The position numbers and the translations under genes were made by a program. From Solirubrobacter deserti (GTDB lineage Bacteria; Actinomycetota; Thermoleophilia; Solirubrobacterales; Solirubrobacteraceae), in contig NZ_QPKJ02000002.1 of NCBI RefSeq assembly GCF_003344625.1, positions 186,001 through 250,000 on the forward strand: 64,000 nt of DNA, given 5' to 3'. How positions within the stretch are numbered: position 1 is the first letter of the stretch; each line of letters opens with the position of its first letter. The notes under the pieces are model-generated. The model worked only from the letters and a program-made list of their open reading frames with translations, searched no databases and was not told where the DNA came from. Shown in pieces: positions 8,340 through 17,100 of the stretch.

Positions 8340-9176
8340 GTGGACCTGCGAACCCTGAACGCCGCGGACGTCGTGCGGCAGCTCACGCCGAGCGCTGCCG
8401 TCGACGCGCTGGAGGCCGCGCTGCGCGGCGGGCTCGATCCCGAGGACGACACGCCGCGCACGTTCGCCACGCTGCGCAACGGCGAGCTGCTGCTGATGCC
8501 GAGCGAGGTGCGGGGCACGGTCGCCGTGAAGGTGCTGACGGTCGGCGGGGACCCGCGCATCCAGGGCGTCATGATCGTCTTCGACGCCGAGACGCTCGCC
8601 CCGACTGCGCTGATCGACGGGATCGCGCTCACCAACCTGCGTACGTCGGCCGTCTCCGCGCTGGCCGTCCGCCACCTGGCGCCAGAGAACGCCTCCCGGG
8701 TGCTGGTGTTCGGCCGCGGCCCGCAGTCGCAGGCGCACATCGAGGCCATGAAGGCGATCCGGCCGATCGCGCACGTCGACGTCCTCGGCCGCGACCACGG
8801 CGACAGCTCCGAGCTGGTAGCGCGCGCCGACATCATCTGCTGCTGCTCGACCTCGCCGACGCCGCTGTTCGACGGTGCGCTCGTCCAGCCCCACGCCACC
8901 GTCGTGGCGATCGGTAGCCACGACCCTGAGCGGCGCGAGACCGACGACGCGCTCGCCGCCCGGGCGACCGTCGTCGTGGAATCGCGCACGAACGCGCTGC
9001 GCGAGGCCGGCGACGTGGTTGCGCCGCTGCGGTCCGGCGCGCTGACCGAGGACCGCATCGTCACGCTCTCCGAGCTCGTCAACGGCGAGCGGCCGGTTGA
9101 TGCCGACCGGCCGCGCCTGTTCAAGAGCTCGGGGATGTCGTGGGAGGACGCCGTGATCGCCGGCGCCCTCGCCTGA
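8340..9176 (+). CDS. Ornithine cyclodeaminase/mu-crystallin family protein
   Basis: A 278-residue NAD(P)-dependent enzyme of the ornithine cyclodeaminase, mu-crystallin and alanine dehydrogenase family. The N-terminal part carries the substrate region (GTVAVKVLTVGGDPRIQGV, ALIDGIALTNLRTSAVSALA). The Rossmann fold begins at VLVFGRGPQSQAHIEAM, and the C-terminal part contains ADIICCCSTSPTPLFDG and FKSSGMSWEDAVIAG. The cofactor loop reads GRGPQSQ where GxGxQ is common. The substrate may be ornithine, a ketimine or an amino acid and cannot be decided. GTG start at 8340. The stop is three bases from the convergent Hcp-like gene. Confidence 0.88.
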   Translation: MDLRTLNAADVVRQLTPSAAVDALEAALRGGLDPEDDTPRTFATLRNGELLLMPSEVRGTVAVKVLTVGGDPRIQGVMIVFDAETLAPTALIDGIALTNLRTSAVSALAVRHLAPENASRVLVFGRGPQSQAHIEAMKAIRPIAHVDVLGRDHGDSSELVARADIICCCSTSPTPLFDGALVQPHATVVAIGSHDPERRETDDALAARATVVVESRTNALREAGDVVAPLRSGALTEDRIVTLSELVNGERPVDADRPRLFKSSGMSWEDAVIAGALA

Positions 9177-9179
9177 CCG

Positions 9180-9785
9180 CTACGCGCGGTAGGGGGCGGG
9201 CAGCGCCTCGCGGATGCCGGAGTTGGTGACGACGCTCCAGCTCGAGAAGACGTTCGGCTTGAGCGGGCTCGAGGGGGAGACGGCGGCCTGCGCCAGCCCG
9301 CCGTAGGCGAACGTCAGCTTCTCGCGCATGTCCTCACCGCGGGCGCCGCTCTGCTCCTGCCCGGTGACGGCCACCATCGTGAACAGCGTGCGGATCGGCA
9401 CCACGGTCGTGCCCGTGGGGCTCGACTCGCGCGCGATGATCTCGACGCTGGCGAAGTGCCCACCCATGCCCAGCATCCGGAAGAAGCGCGGCGTCGTGGA
9501 GTCGACCGCCTTCTCGACCGTCAGCGCGTTGAACCGCGCGCGGCCGGCGCCGGCCCCGCCCGTGGCGGAACCGATCGACAGCTCGTTCTGCGCGCCGAAG
9601 CTCACGGACTCGAGCTCGATCAGCTGCGGGAACTCGCGGTCGACGCTCTCGCCCTTGATGGCGTCGGCGGGCGTCGTGCTCTCGACCTTCATGAAGTAGT
9701 CCGTGGCGGCCTGCGCGGAGGAGGCCGCGGCGAGGCCGGCGACGACGGTGGCGAGGGCGGCGGTCAGGAGCTTGGTCTTGAGCAT
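9180..9785 (-). CDS. Hcp-like tube protein with Sec signal peptide
   Basis: A 201-residue protein with a clear signal peptide (MLKTKLLTAALATVVAGL, cleavage after SAQA) followed by an Hcp1-family fold: DYFMKVE, IKGES, the ELESVSFGAQN strand, a Gly/Ala linker, RARFNALTVEKAVDSTTPRF, and a C-terminal MREKLTFAYGGLA strand. Hcp normally forms the hexameric inner tube of type VI secretion and is cytoplasmic, without a signal peptide. This protein would therefore be exported and probably serves another role, such as extracellular ring assembly. The ATG at 9785 is preferred to a TTG nine bases upstream because the signal peptide then starts with M-L-K. Confidence 0.8.
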   Translation of the reverse strand: MLKTKLLTAALATVVAGLAAASSAQAATDYFMKVESTTPADAIKGESVDREFPQLIELESVSFGAQNELSIGSATGGAGAGRARFNALTVEKAVDSTTPRFFRMLGMGGHFASVEIIARESSPTGTTVVPIRTLFTMVAVTGQEQSGARGEDMREKLTFAYGGLAQAAVSPSSPLKPNVFSSWSVVTNSGIREALPAPYRA

Positions 9786-9807
9786 GGGCCGCAATCCACC
9801 ACGGCGC

Positions 9808-9837
9808 GCTGACGGTCTTCAGACGGTCCGCTGACGG
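9808..9837. repeat. Direct GCTGACGG pair, 22-bp period
   Basis: GCTGACGG occurs at 9808-9815 and 9830-9837, exactly two helical turns apart, in the 88-base divergent gap between the Hcp-like gene and the STAS gene. The phasing suits a protein binding one DNA face. Chance similarity is possible. Confidence 0.35.
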
Positions 9838-9859
9838 AGCCGGTCAGCTACCTCACCGG

Positions 9860-9865
9860 TATCCT
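9860..9865 (+). promoter_or_regulatory. -10 box for leaderless STAS gene
   Basis: TATCCT lies eight bases before the GTG at 9874 and there is no Shine-Dalgarno, consistent with leaderless transcription of the STAS/hybrid kinase operon. Confidence 0.45.
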
Positions 9866-9873
9866 CGCGCGCG

Positions 9874-10221
9874 GTGTCTGTCAATCCTTTGTTCCAGGTT
9901 CGCCACGAGCGGCGCGGGGACGGCGTTGTCGTCGTCGCCAGCGGCGAGATCGATCTCGCCACCTCTCCGCAGCTGCGCGAGGCGCTGCTGGCTCCCGACG
10001 TGAGCTCGGCCTCGGTCGTGCTCGATCTGCGTGAGGTCACGTTCATCGACTCCAGCGGGCTGGGCGTGATCGTCGGGCAGCAGAAGCGGGCGCAGGAGCG
10101 CCGCGAGCAGTTCTCCGTGGCCGTCGGCGGGGCGGCAGCGGTCCAGCGGATCCTCGAGCTGTCGGGGCTCGCGAAGGTGCTGGACATCGTGTCCGACCCG
10201 CAAGAGCGCCTGGCCGCGTAG
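9874..10221 (+). CDS. STAS-domain anti-anti-sigma factor
   Basis: A 115-residue STAS protein of the SpoIIAA/RsbV type. In partner switching the unphosphorylated form binds an anti-sigma kinase and so frees a sigma factor. The switch serine lies in FIDSSGLGVIVG after the LDLREVTFIDSSG strand, and SGEIDLATSPQLREAL marks the N-terminal fold. It is followed after 15 bases by the hybrid gene at 10237, which carries both a PP2C phosphatase and an RsbW-like ATPase, the enzymes expected to remove and add the serine phosphate. GTG start at 9874. Confidence 0.93.
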   Translation: MSVNPLFQVRHERRGDGVVVVASGEIDLATSPQLREALLAPDVSSASVVLDLREVTFIDSSGLGVIVGQQKRAQERREQFSVAVGGAAAVQRILELSGLAKVLDIVSDPQERLAA

Positions 10222-10236
10222 GCCGCCGCGACAGCG

Positions 10237-13200
10237 ATGGCCGAAACCGGCAACGCGCGCGCCGCCCTGACCGCCGGTGGGCCCGTGGGGCAGGACCTGC
10301 TGGCCGTCGACTGGGAGGCGACGCCGCTCGGCCCGCCCGAGCAGTGGCCGCGCGCGCTGGCGAGCATCGTCCAGGTGCTGCTCACGAGCCGCTTCTCGAT
10401 GTGGATGGCGTGGGGGCCGGAGCTGACGTTCTTCTGCAACGACGCCTACCGGCGCGACACGCTCGACAAGAAGTACCCGTGGGCGCTGGGGCGCCCCGCG
10501 CGCGAGGTGTGGGCCGAGATCTGGCCCGACATCGGCCCGCGCATCGAGGGCGTGCTCACGACCGGCCAGGCCACGTGGGACCAGGCGCTGCTGCTGTTCC
10601 TCGAGCGCAGCGGCTTCGTCGAGGAGACCTACCACACGTTCTCCTACAGTCCGCTGGCCGGCGACGACGGCCGCGTCGCGGGCATGCTGTGCGTCGTCAG
10701 CGAGGACACCGAGCGCGTGTTGAGCGAGCGTCAGCTCGCGACGCTGCGCGACCTCGGCGCGGCGCTCTCGGCCGCCCGCGACGAGCCGGAGGTGCTGGCC
10801 GCCACCGGCCGTGCGCTCGACGGCGACCGCCGCACGCTCCCGTTCACGCTCGTGTACCTCTACGACGAGGCCGGCGAGGCCCAGCCGGCCGCCCACAGCG
10901 GGGAGGGGTGGTCGCCGCCGGAGGACATCTGGCCGGAGGCCGAGCACGCGATCGTCGTGGACGAGATCGACACGCTGAACCCGCCGAAGGGCGCCTGGGA
11001 TCAGCCGCCCGTCGCGGCGCTCACCGTCCCGCTCGGCGGGCTCGGCTTCCTCGTCGCCGGGCTCAACCGCTACCGCGCGCTCGACGAGGGCTACCGCGGC
11101 TTCATCGAGCTCGTCGCCGGCCAGATCACCGCCGGGCTCAGCAATGCGCGCGCGTACGAGGAGGAGCGGCTGCGCAACGAGCGCCTGCTCGCGCTCGACG
11201 AAGCCAAGACCGCGTTCTTCACGAACGTCAGTCACGAGCTGCGCACACCGCTCACGCTCCTGCTCGGCCCGGCCGAGGACGCGCTCGCCGACGCCGAGGA
11301 CCCGCTGGAGGCCGAACAGCGCGTCCGCGTCGAGCGCATCCACCGCAACGCGCAGCGCCTGCTCAAGCTCGTCAACACGCTGCTGGACTTCAGCCGCCTG
11401 CAGTCCGGGCGCGTCAACGCCGCCTACACGCCCACCGACCTGGCCCGCTACACCGCCGAGCTCGTGAGCATGTTCGAGTCGGCCACCGACCGCGCCGGGC
11501 TGACGCTCACGATCGACACGCCGCCGCTCCCGGACCCCGTCTACGTGGACGCCGAGATGTGGGCCAAGATCGTGATGAACCTCGTCTCCAACGCGCTCAA
11601 GTTCACGTTCACGGGCGGGATCACGGTACGCCTGTACGCGACCGAGCGCCACGTCGAGCTGACCGTCACGGACACCGGCATCGGCATCGACCCCGCCGAC
11701 CGGGAGCGGTTGTTCGAGCGCTTCCACCGCGTCGTCGGCGCGCGCTCGCGCAGCCACGAGGGCACGGGCGTCGGGCTCGCGCTCGTCGCGGAGCTCGCAG
11801 AGCTGCACGGCGGCACGGTCGCTGTGGACTCCACGCCCGGCGAAGGCTCCACCTTCACGGTCACGATCCCGTTCGGCGCCGGCCACCTGCCCGCGGACCA
11901 GGTCGTCTCCGACCCCGCGGCGCCCACGGACGCCGGCCGCTACGCCGAGGGCTTCGTGGCCGAGGCGATGCGCTGGCTGGACCCGGCCGAGAGCGAGGAC
12001 GGCGAGCCGGTCCACGCCGGCGAGCGCCCACGCGTGCTCGTGGTCGACGACAACGCGGACATGCGGTCCTACATCGCCTCGCTGCTCGACAGCCGGTACG
12101 CGGTCCAGACCGCGCCCGACGGCGAGGTCGCGCTCGAGCTCGCGCGCCGCGACCCACCGGAGCTCGTCGTCACCGACGTGATGATGCCCAACCTCGACGG
12201 CTTCGGGCTGCTCGCGGGCCTGCAGGCCGACCCCGCGACGACCGACATCCCCGTGATCATGGTCTCCGCGCGCGCGGGCGAGGAGGGCACGATCGAAGGC
12301 CTGGAGGCGGGCGCCGACGACTACCTGATCAAGCCGTTCACGGCGCGCGAGCTGCTCGCGCGCGTGCACGCGAACATCGAGCTCGACCGCGCCCGCCGCA
12401 CGCGGGACGCACTGCGCCGCAGCGGCGACCTGCTCGACCAGGCGCAGCGGCTCGCCCGCGTCGGCTCGTGGGAAGTGGACCTGCTCACCAACGACGTGAC
12501 GGCGTCCGCGGAGTACCTGCGCCAGGTCGGGCTGACCGCCGAGGAGCTGCAGGAGGGCGGGCTGGCACGGGCCTTCGAGAGCGTGCACCCCGACGACCTG
12601 GAGCGCGCGTCCGCTTCGATCACGTCGGCGCTCGAGAGCGGGCGCCTCGAGGTCGAGTTCCGGCTTCTCACGGCGGAGAGCGGCACGCGCACCGTCTACG
12701 CGCTGGGCGAGCTCGAATGCGACGCCGACGGCGTGCCGGTCCGCATGCGCGGCAGCCTGCAGGACGTCACCGACCAGCGCGCGGCCGAGCAGGCGCTGGC
12801 CGCCGCGCACGCCGAGCGGGAGGCGGCAGCGCGTGAGCGGCGGATCGCGGACGAGCTCCAGCGCAGCCTGATGCCGCAGCGCTCGTTCGACGCCGAGCAG
12901 CTGGAGATCGGCGCCTACTACCGCGCGGGCGTCGCGGGCACGCAGGTCGGCGGCGACTGGTACGACGTGATCGACCTCGGCGCCGGCCGGACGGCGCTCG
13001 TGCTCGGCGACGTGATCGGCCGTGGCGTACGCGCCGCGGCGGTGATGGGTCAGCTGCGCGCCGCCGTGCGCGCCTACGCACAGCTCGAGCTGTCGCCCGC
13101 GGACGTGCTGGAGATGCTCGACCACGTCGTCGGCCAGCTCGGCGCGGAGCAGATCGTCACCTGTCTGGTCGCAATCTTCGACCCGCGCGACTGCACGCTG

Positions 13201-13953
13201 ACCTACGCCAACGCCGGGCACCTACCGCCGCTGCTGGCCTCGCCGGGCGCGCCACCGCAGCGCCTGGACGAGTCGGCCGGCCCGCCGCTCGGCACCGGCG
13301 CGCCCGTGTTCACCGAGGCGACCGCGGTGCTCGGCGCGGCGACGCTGCTCGCGCTCTACACCGACGGGCTGGTCGAGCGGCGCGACCGGGTGATCGACGC
13401 GGGGATCGACCAGCTCGGGACGACGTTGGCCGCGCTGGAGGGCGAGATCGGGGAGCTGCCCGACGCGCTCGTGCACGCGCTCGTGCCCGAGGGCTCCGAC
13501 GACGACGTCGCGCTGCTCGTGGCGCGCGTGCTGGAGGCGCCGCCGCAGACGTCGGCGACCCTCGCGCTCGACAGCGACCTGAGCGAGATCCGCCGCGCTC
13601 GCACGTTCACCACCGAGGCGCTGGTCGACTGGGGCTTCTCTGAACGTCTGCGCGATGACGCGCTGCTGATCGCCGGTGAGCTGGTGACCAACGCGATCCT
13701 GCACGGCCGCCCGCCCGTGGAGCTGCGGCTGCGGCGCAACCCGGACCATCTGCGGATCGAGGTCGATGACGGCGCCGCGGGGATCCCGCGCAAGCTGCGC
13801 CCGACGCCGGCCGACGACCACGGCCGCGGCCTCCAGCTGACCGCCGCCGTCGCGCACCGCTGGGGAACTCGTCCTCTCAGAGACGGAAAATCGGTGTGGT
13901 GCGAGCTGACGCTGTCCCGCTACGGCCCACTTCGGGTGACCTCCGCGAAATAA
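10237..13953 (+). CDS. PAS-GAF-histidine kinase-REC-PAS-PP2C-RsbW hybrid regulator
   Basis: A soluble 1238-residue signalling protein. Domains in order are: PAS (20-160), GAF-like (165-310), HisKA with the phospho-His at 333 (SHELRTPLT), HATPase (435-550; N-box NLVSNALKF, DTGIGI, GTGVGLAL), receiver with Asp647 in TDVMMPNLDG and Lys in IKPF, second PAS (728-850), SpoIIE-type PP2C phosphatase (868-1090; GGDWYD, LGDVIGRG, YANAGHLPPL, TDGLVE), and a C-terminal RsbW-like HATPase (1105-1230; ELVTNAILHG, GRGLQL). One chain thus joins phosphorelay sensing to both partner-switching enzymes, and the STAS substrate is encoded just upstream. No transmembrane segment is visible, so the ligand is probably cytoplasmic (redox, light or small molecule). 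ATG start at 10237. Confidence 0.93.
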   Translation: MAETGNARAALTAGGPVGQDLLAVDWEATPLGPPEQWPRALASIVQVLLTSRFSMWMAWGPELTFFCNDAYRRDTLDKKYPWALGRPAREVWAEIWPDIGPRIEGVLTTGQATWDQALLLFLERSGFVEETYHTFSYSPLAGDDGRVAGMLCVVSEDTERVLSERQLATLRDLGAALSAARDEPEVLAATGRALDGDRRTLPFTLVYLYDEAGEAQPAAHSGEGWSPPEDIWPEAEHAIVVDEIDTLNPPKGAWDQPPVAALTVPLGGLGFLVAGLNRYRALDEGYRGFIELVAGQITAGLSNARAYEEERLRNERLLALDEAKTAFFTNVSHELRTPLTLLLGPAEDALADAEDPLEAEQRVRVERIHRNAQRLLKLVNTLLDFSRLQSGRVNAAYTPTDLARYTAELVSMFESATDRAGLTLTIDTPPLPDPVYVDAEMWAKIVMNLVSNALKFTFTGGITVRLYATERHVELTVTDTGIGIDPADRERLFERFHRVVGARSRSHEGTGVGLALVAELAELHGGTVAVDSTPGEGSTFTVTIPFGAGHLPADQVVSDPAAPTDAGRYAEGFVAEAMRWLDPAESEDGEPVHAGERPRVLVVDDNADMRSYIASLLDSRYAVQTAPDGEVALELARRDPPELVVTDVMMPNLDGFGLLAGLQADPATTDIPVIMVSARAGEEGTIEGLEAGADDYLIKPFTARELLARVHANIELDRARRTRDALRRSGDLLDQAQRLARVGSWEVDLLTNDVTASAEYLRQVGLTAEELQEGGLARAFESVHPDDLERASASITSALESGRLEVEFRLLTAESGTRTVYALGELECDADGVPVRMRGSLQDVTDQRAAEQALAAAHAEREAAARERRIADELQRSLMPQRSFDAEQLEIGAYYRAGVAGTQVGGDWYDVIDLGAGRTALVLGDVIGRGVRAAAVMGQLRAAVRAYAQLELSPADVLEMLDHVVGQLGAEQIVTCLVAIFDPRDCTLTYANAGHLPPLLASPGAPPQRLDESAGPPLGTGAPVFTEATAVLGAATLLALYTDGLVERRDRVIDAGIDQLGTTLAALEGEIGELPDALVHALVPEGSDDDVALLVARVLEAPPQTSATLALDSDLSEIRRARTFTTEALVDWGFSERLRDDALLIAGELVTNAILHGRPPVELRLRRNPDHLRIEVDDGAAGIPRKLRPTPADDHGRGLQLTAAVAHRWGTRPLRDGKSVWCELTLSRYGPLRVTSAK

Positions 13954-13957
13954 GCCC

Positions 13958-13987
13958 TTGACTCCGGTCGGGTATCCCGTCTAGATT
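13958..13987 (+). promoter_or_regulatory. Housekeeping-type promoter for 14117 gene
   Basis: TTGACT (13958-13963) and TAGATT (13982-13987) are 18 bases apart, a good match to a primary sigma factor promoter. It lies in a locally AT-richer stretch just after the hybrid kinase stop, about 130 bases before the ATG at 14117, and implies a long 5' leader. Confidence 0.6.
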
Positions 13988-14005
13988 CGCTGCTGGATCG
14001 TGTAA

Positions 14006-14022
14006 CTTTTGTCTGACAAAAG
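14006..14022. promoter_or_regulatory. 8-1-8 palindrome, candidate operator
   Basis: CTTTTGTC-T-GACAAAAG is a perfect inverted repeat with a one-base centre, starting 19 bases after the TAGATT box, so it would span roughly +12 to +28 of the transcript. An AT-rich perfect palindrome at this place in a GC-rich genome suggests a dimeric regulator site. The loop is too short for a good RNA hairpin. Confidence 0.5.
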
Positions 14023-14116
14023 GCAGATGATCCAAGAGAGATGGGCCGCGCGCCGCACGCCTAGGGAGGGCAGGTCGCGCGCGGAGTAGGGTCGCCCACA
14101 CGTAGAGGAGGAGTAG

Positions 14117-17100
14117 ATGGGGAGGAGAAGCTGGGGTCTCGCGTTCGCGAGCCTGGCTCTGGCCTTGCCGGCGACGGCTTCCGCCAAGGAAGTCGAGCCG
14201 TACAAGGTGCTCGTGGTGACGAGCACGTCGGACGCGACGAGCACCGCCGGCATCAACGCCATCACGAGCGCCGTCGGGACCGACGGCGTCGTCGAAGCAC
14301 CCGCTCCGGCCGAGGTCGGGGCCAAGTTCACGCCTGAGGGCCTGGACGCCTACCGCGCGGTCGTGTTCCTGAACACGGGCCAGGCGAGCCCGCTCAGCGC
14401 CGCGCAGCGTACGAACTTCGAGAACTACTACAAGGACGGCGGCGGTCTCGTCGCCATCGGCTCGGCCATCGAGACCGACGAGTCCTGGCAGTTCCTGACC
14501 GACGCGCTCGGCACGCGCGCCAAGGGCCGCGCCGAGGGCCAGGCCGCGACCGTCAAGGTCATCGACCGCGTCCATGACGCGACCAAGGCCCTGCCGCAGT
14601 ACTGGGACCGCTCCGAGGGCGGCTGGTACAGCTTCACGGCCAACGTGCGCGGCAAGTCGCACGTGCTCGCGTCCGTCGTGGAGGACCCGTTCGGGCCGCA
14701 GCCGCAGGGCAAGGTCCTCAACGGCGTCGACTTCGGCGCCAACGCCATGGGCGCCGACCACCCGATCTCGTGGTGCAAGGACTTCCAGAACGGCCGCTCC
14801 TTCTACACGGGCCTGGGCACGAACGCGGCCGCGTTCGACGAGAACCTGGGCAAGCACCTCAAGGGCGCGATCGCGTGGGCCGCGGGTCAGAGCGACCCCG
14901 AGTACAGCGACTGCGGCGCCACGGTGCTGACGAACTACCAGCAGACGAAGATCGCCGCTCCGCCGAACGTCGGCGAGCCGATCGGCTTCCACCGTCTCGA
15001 CGACGGCCGCATCATCCAGACCCTGCGCTCGGGCCAGGTCCGCGTGCATGACCCGGAGGCGGGCACGACCAAGGTCGTCGCCGACTTCCAGGCCGCGTCG
15101 ACGCCGTCGAAGTTCCGCCTGTACACGGTGTCCGAGGACGGCCTGTACGGCCCGGCCGTGGACAACAACTTCGCGCAGAACAAGTACCTGTACCTGTACT
15201 ACTCGCCGCTGACGGTCGAGAACGTCAAGCTGTCGACCGGCCAGGTCGTGACGCAGACGACCCCGATCGCGAATGCGCCGAACGCCAACCAGCCGCAGCC
15301 GTCGCTGGCGGCCTGGGACCCGTGGGTCGGCTACTTCCAGCTCTCGCGCTTCAAGCTCGTCGAGGATGCCCAGGGCAACCTGACGATGGACTTCAACTCC
15401 GAAGAGCAGATCATGCGCGTGCCGCAGAACCGCGGCCAGTGCTGCCACGTCGGCGGCGACATCGTGTTCGACAAGAACAACGTGCTGATCACCGGTACGG
15501 GCGACGACAACGAGGCCGGCGGCGTCAACGGCGGCGGCTTCGGCCCGTACAACGACCAGCTCGCCGACGAGCAGCAGACGATCCGCATCCCGGGCGCGAC
15601 GGGCGGCACGTTCACCCTCACCTTCGAGGGTCAGACGACCGCGCCGATCCCGTTCAACGCGACCAACGACCAGGTCGACGCCGCGCTCGAGGCGCTCGAG
15701 GTGCTGGCGCCGGACGAGGTGCAGGCGAGCGGCAGCCTCGTGTTCAACGCGCAGACCAACCCGAACCCGGCGGTCAACGTGTTCTTCCGCCGCGCCCGCG
15801 CGCAGAAGAACCAGCCGCAGATGACGCTGAACACGTCGAACATCCAGGGCGGCAGCGCGGCTCCGTCGCTCGTCACGACGCATGAGGGCGGCTACTTCTT
15901 CCCGCCGACCTCCGACGCCCGTCGTACGGCGCTCAACACGAACGACCTCCGCGGCAAGATCCTGCGGATCAAGGTCAAGGAGACCGCCATCCCGGCGGCC
16001 GACTTCAACAAGGCCGATTACGGCTCCGGCGCGGGCGCGTACACGATCCCGGAGGGCAACCTGTTCCCGCTCGTCGGGGGCGCGCCGCAGGCCAAGACCC
16101 GCCCGGAGGTCCACTCGATGGGCTTCCGCAACCCGTTCCGCGTCGACGTGGACTCGGACGGCGTCATCTACACCACCGACTACTCGCCGGATTCGCAGAC
16201 GGCGCGCCGCGGCCGTGGCCCGGCCGGCGTCGGTCGCTACGAGATCGTCCGCAAGCCGTCCAACTACGGCTGGCCGACGTGCTACTCGAGCAAGCTCGGC
16301 TACTGGGAGTGGGAGTTCAGCGAGTTCACGGAGGGAACCACGTCCGCCGGCCGCATCCCGCTCACGGGCGCCAAGGAGATCGAGTGCGGCGGCCCGACGC
16401 AGAAGAACGACGCCTACATGAACCTCAACGGCGGTCCGTCCGTCGAGCCCGGTCTGGTGGACGTCCCGCCGGTCACCGACCCGGACATCTGGTACTCCTA
16501 CCAGGACAACCCGAACCTCGCCGGCACCAACCCCCGCCCGGTGGGCGCGGGTACGCCGTGCCAGGCCGGCACGCAGCTCACCCCGGGCCCGAACGCGCCG
16601 CTCTCGACCACCGAGTGCCCGCGGCTGTTCCCGGAGCTGTTCGACGGCGGCGTGGCCCCGCACGGCATGGCGAAGTACGAGTACAACGCCGACAACCCGA
16701 GCGCGGTCAAGTTCCCGCCGTACTACGACGACTCGGTGATCATCGCCGAGTTCGGCCGTAACACGATGCGCGAGGTCAAGCTCGACGGCGAGAACCACAT
16801 CCAGAAGATCAACCCCTTCCTGGACTGCGGCGCCGTCAACCCCGCGAACCCGCCGATGTTCGAGTGCGACGCGCCGATGGACCTGGCGTGGGGCAAGGAC
16901 GGCGCGTTCTACCTGCTGACGTACGGCAACGGCTTCTTCTCGGCCAACTTCGACGCCGGCATGTACAAGTGGGAGTACGTCAAGGGCGCCCGCGCGCCGA
17001 AGGCCGTGCTCTCCGCCGACAAGACCGACGGCGGCGTGCCGCTGACGGTCAACTTCTCGAGCGCCGGCTCCGGTGACCCGGACGCGGGCGACTCGGTCCG

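Noticed and set aside
9853..13221. Open minus-strand frame of 1122 codons opposite the hybrid kinase
   Set aside because: Composition is antisense-type, with no domain, and the opposite strand encodes eight recognisable domains.
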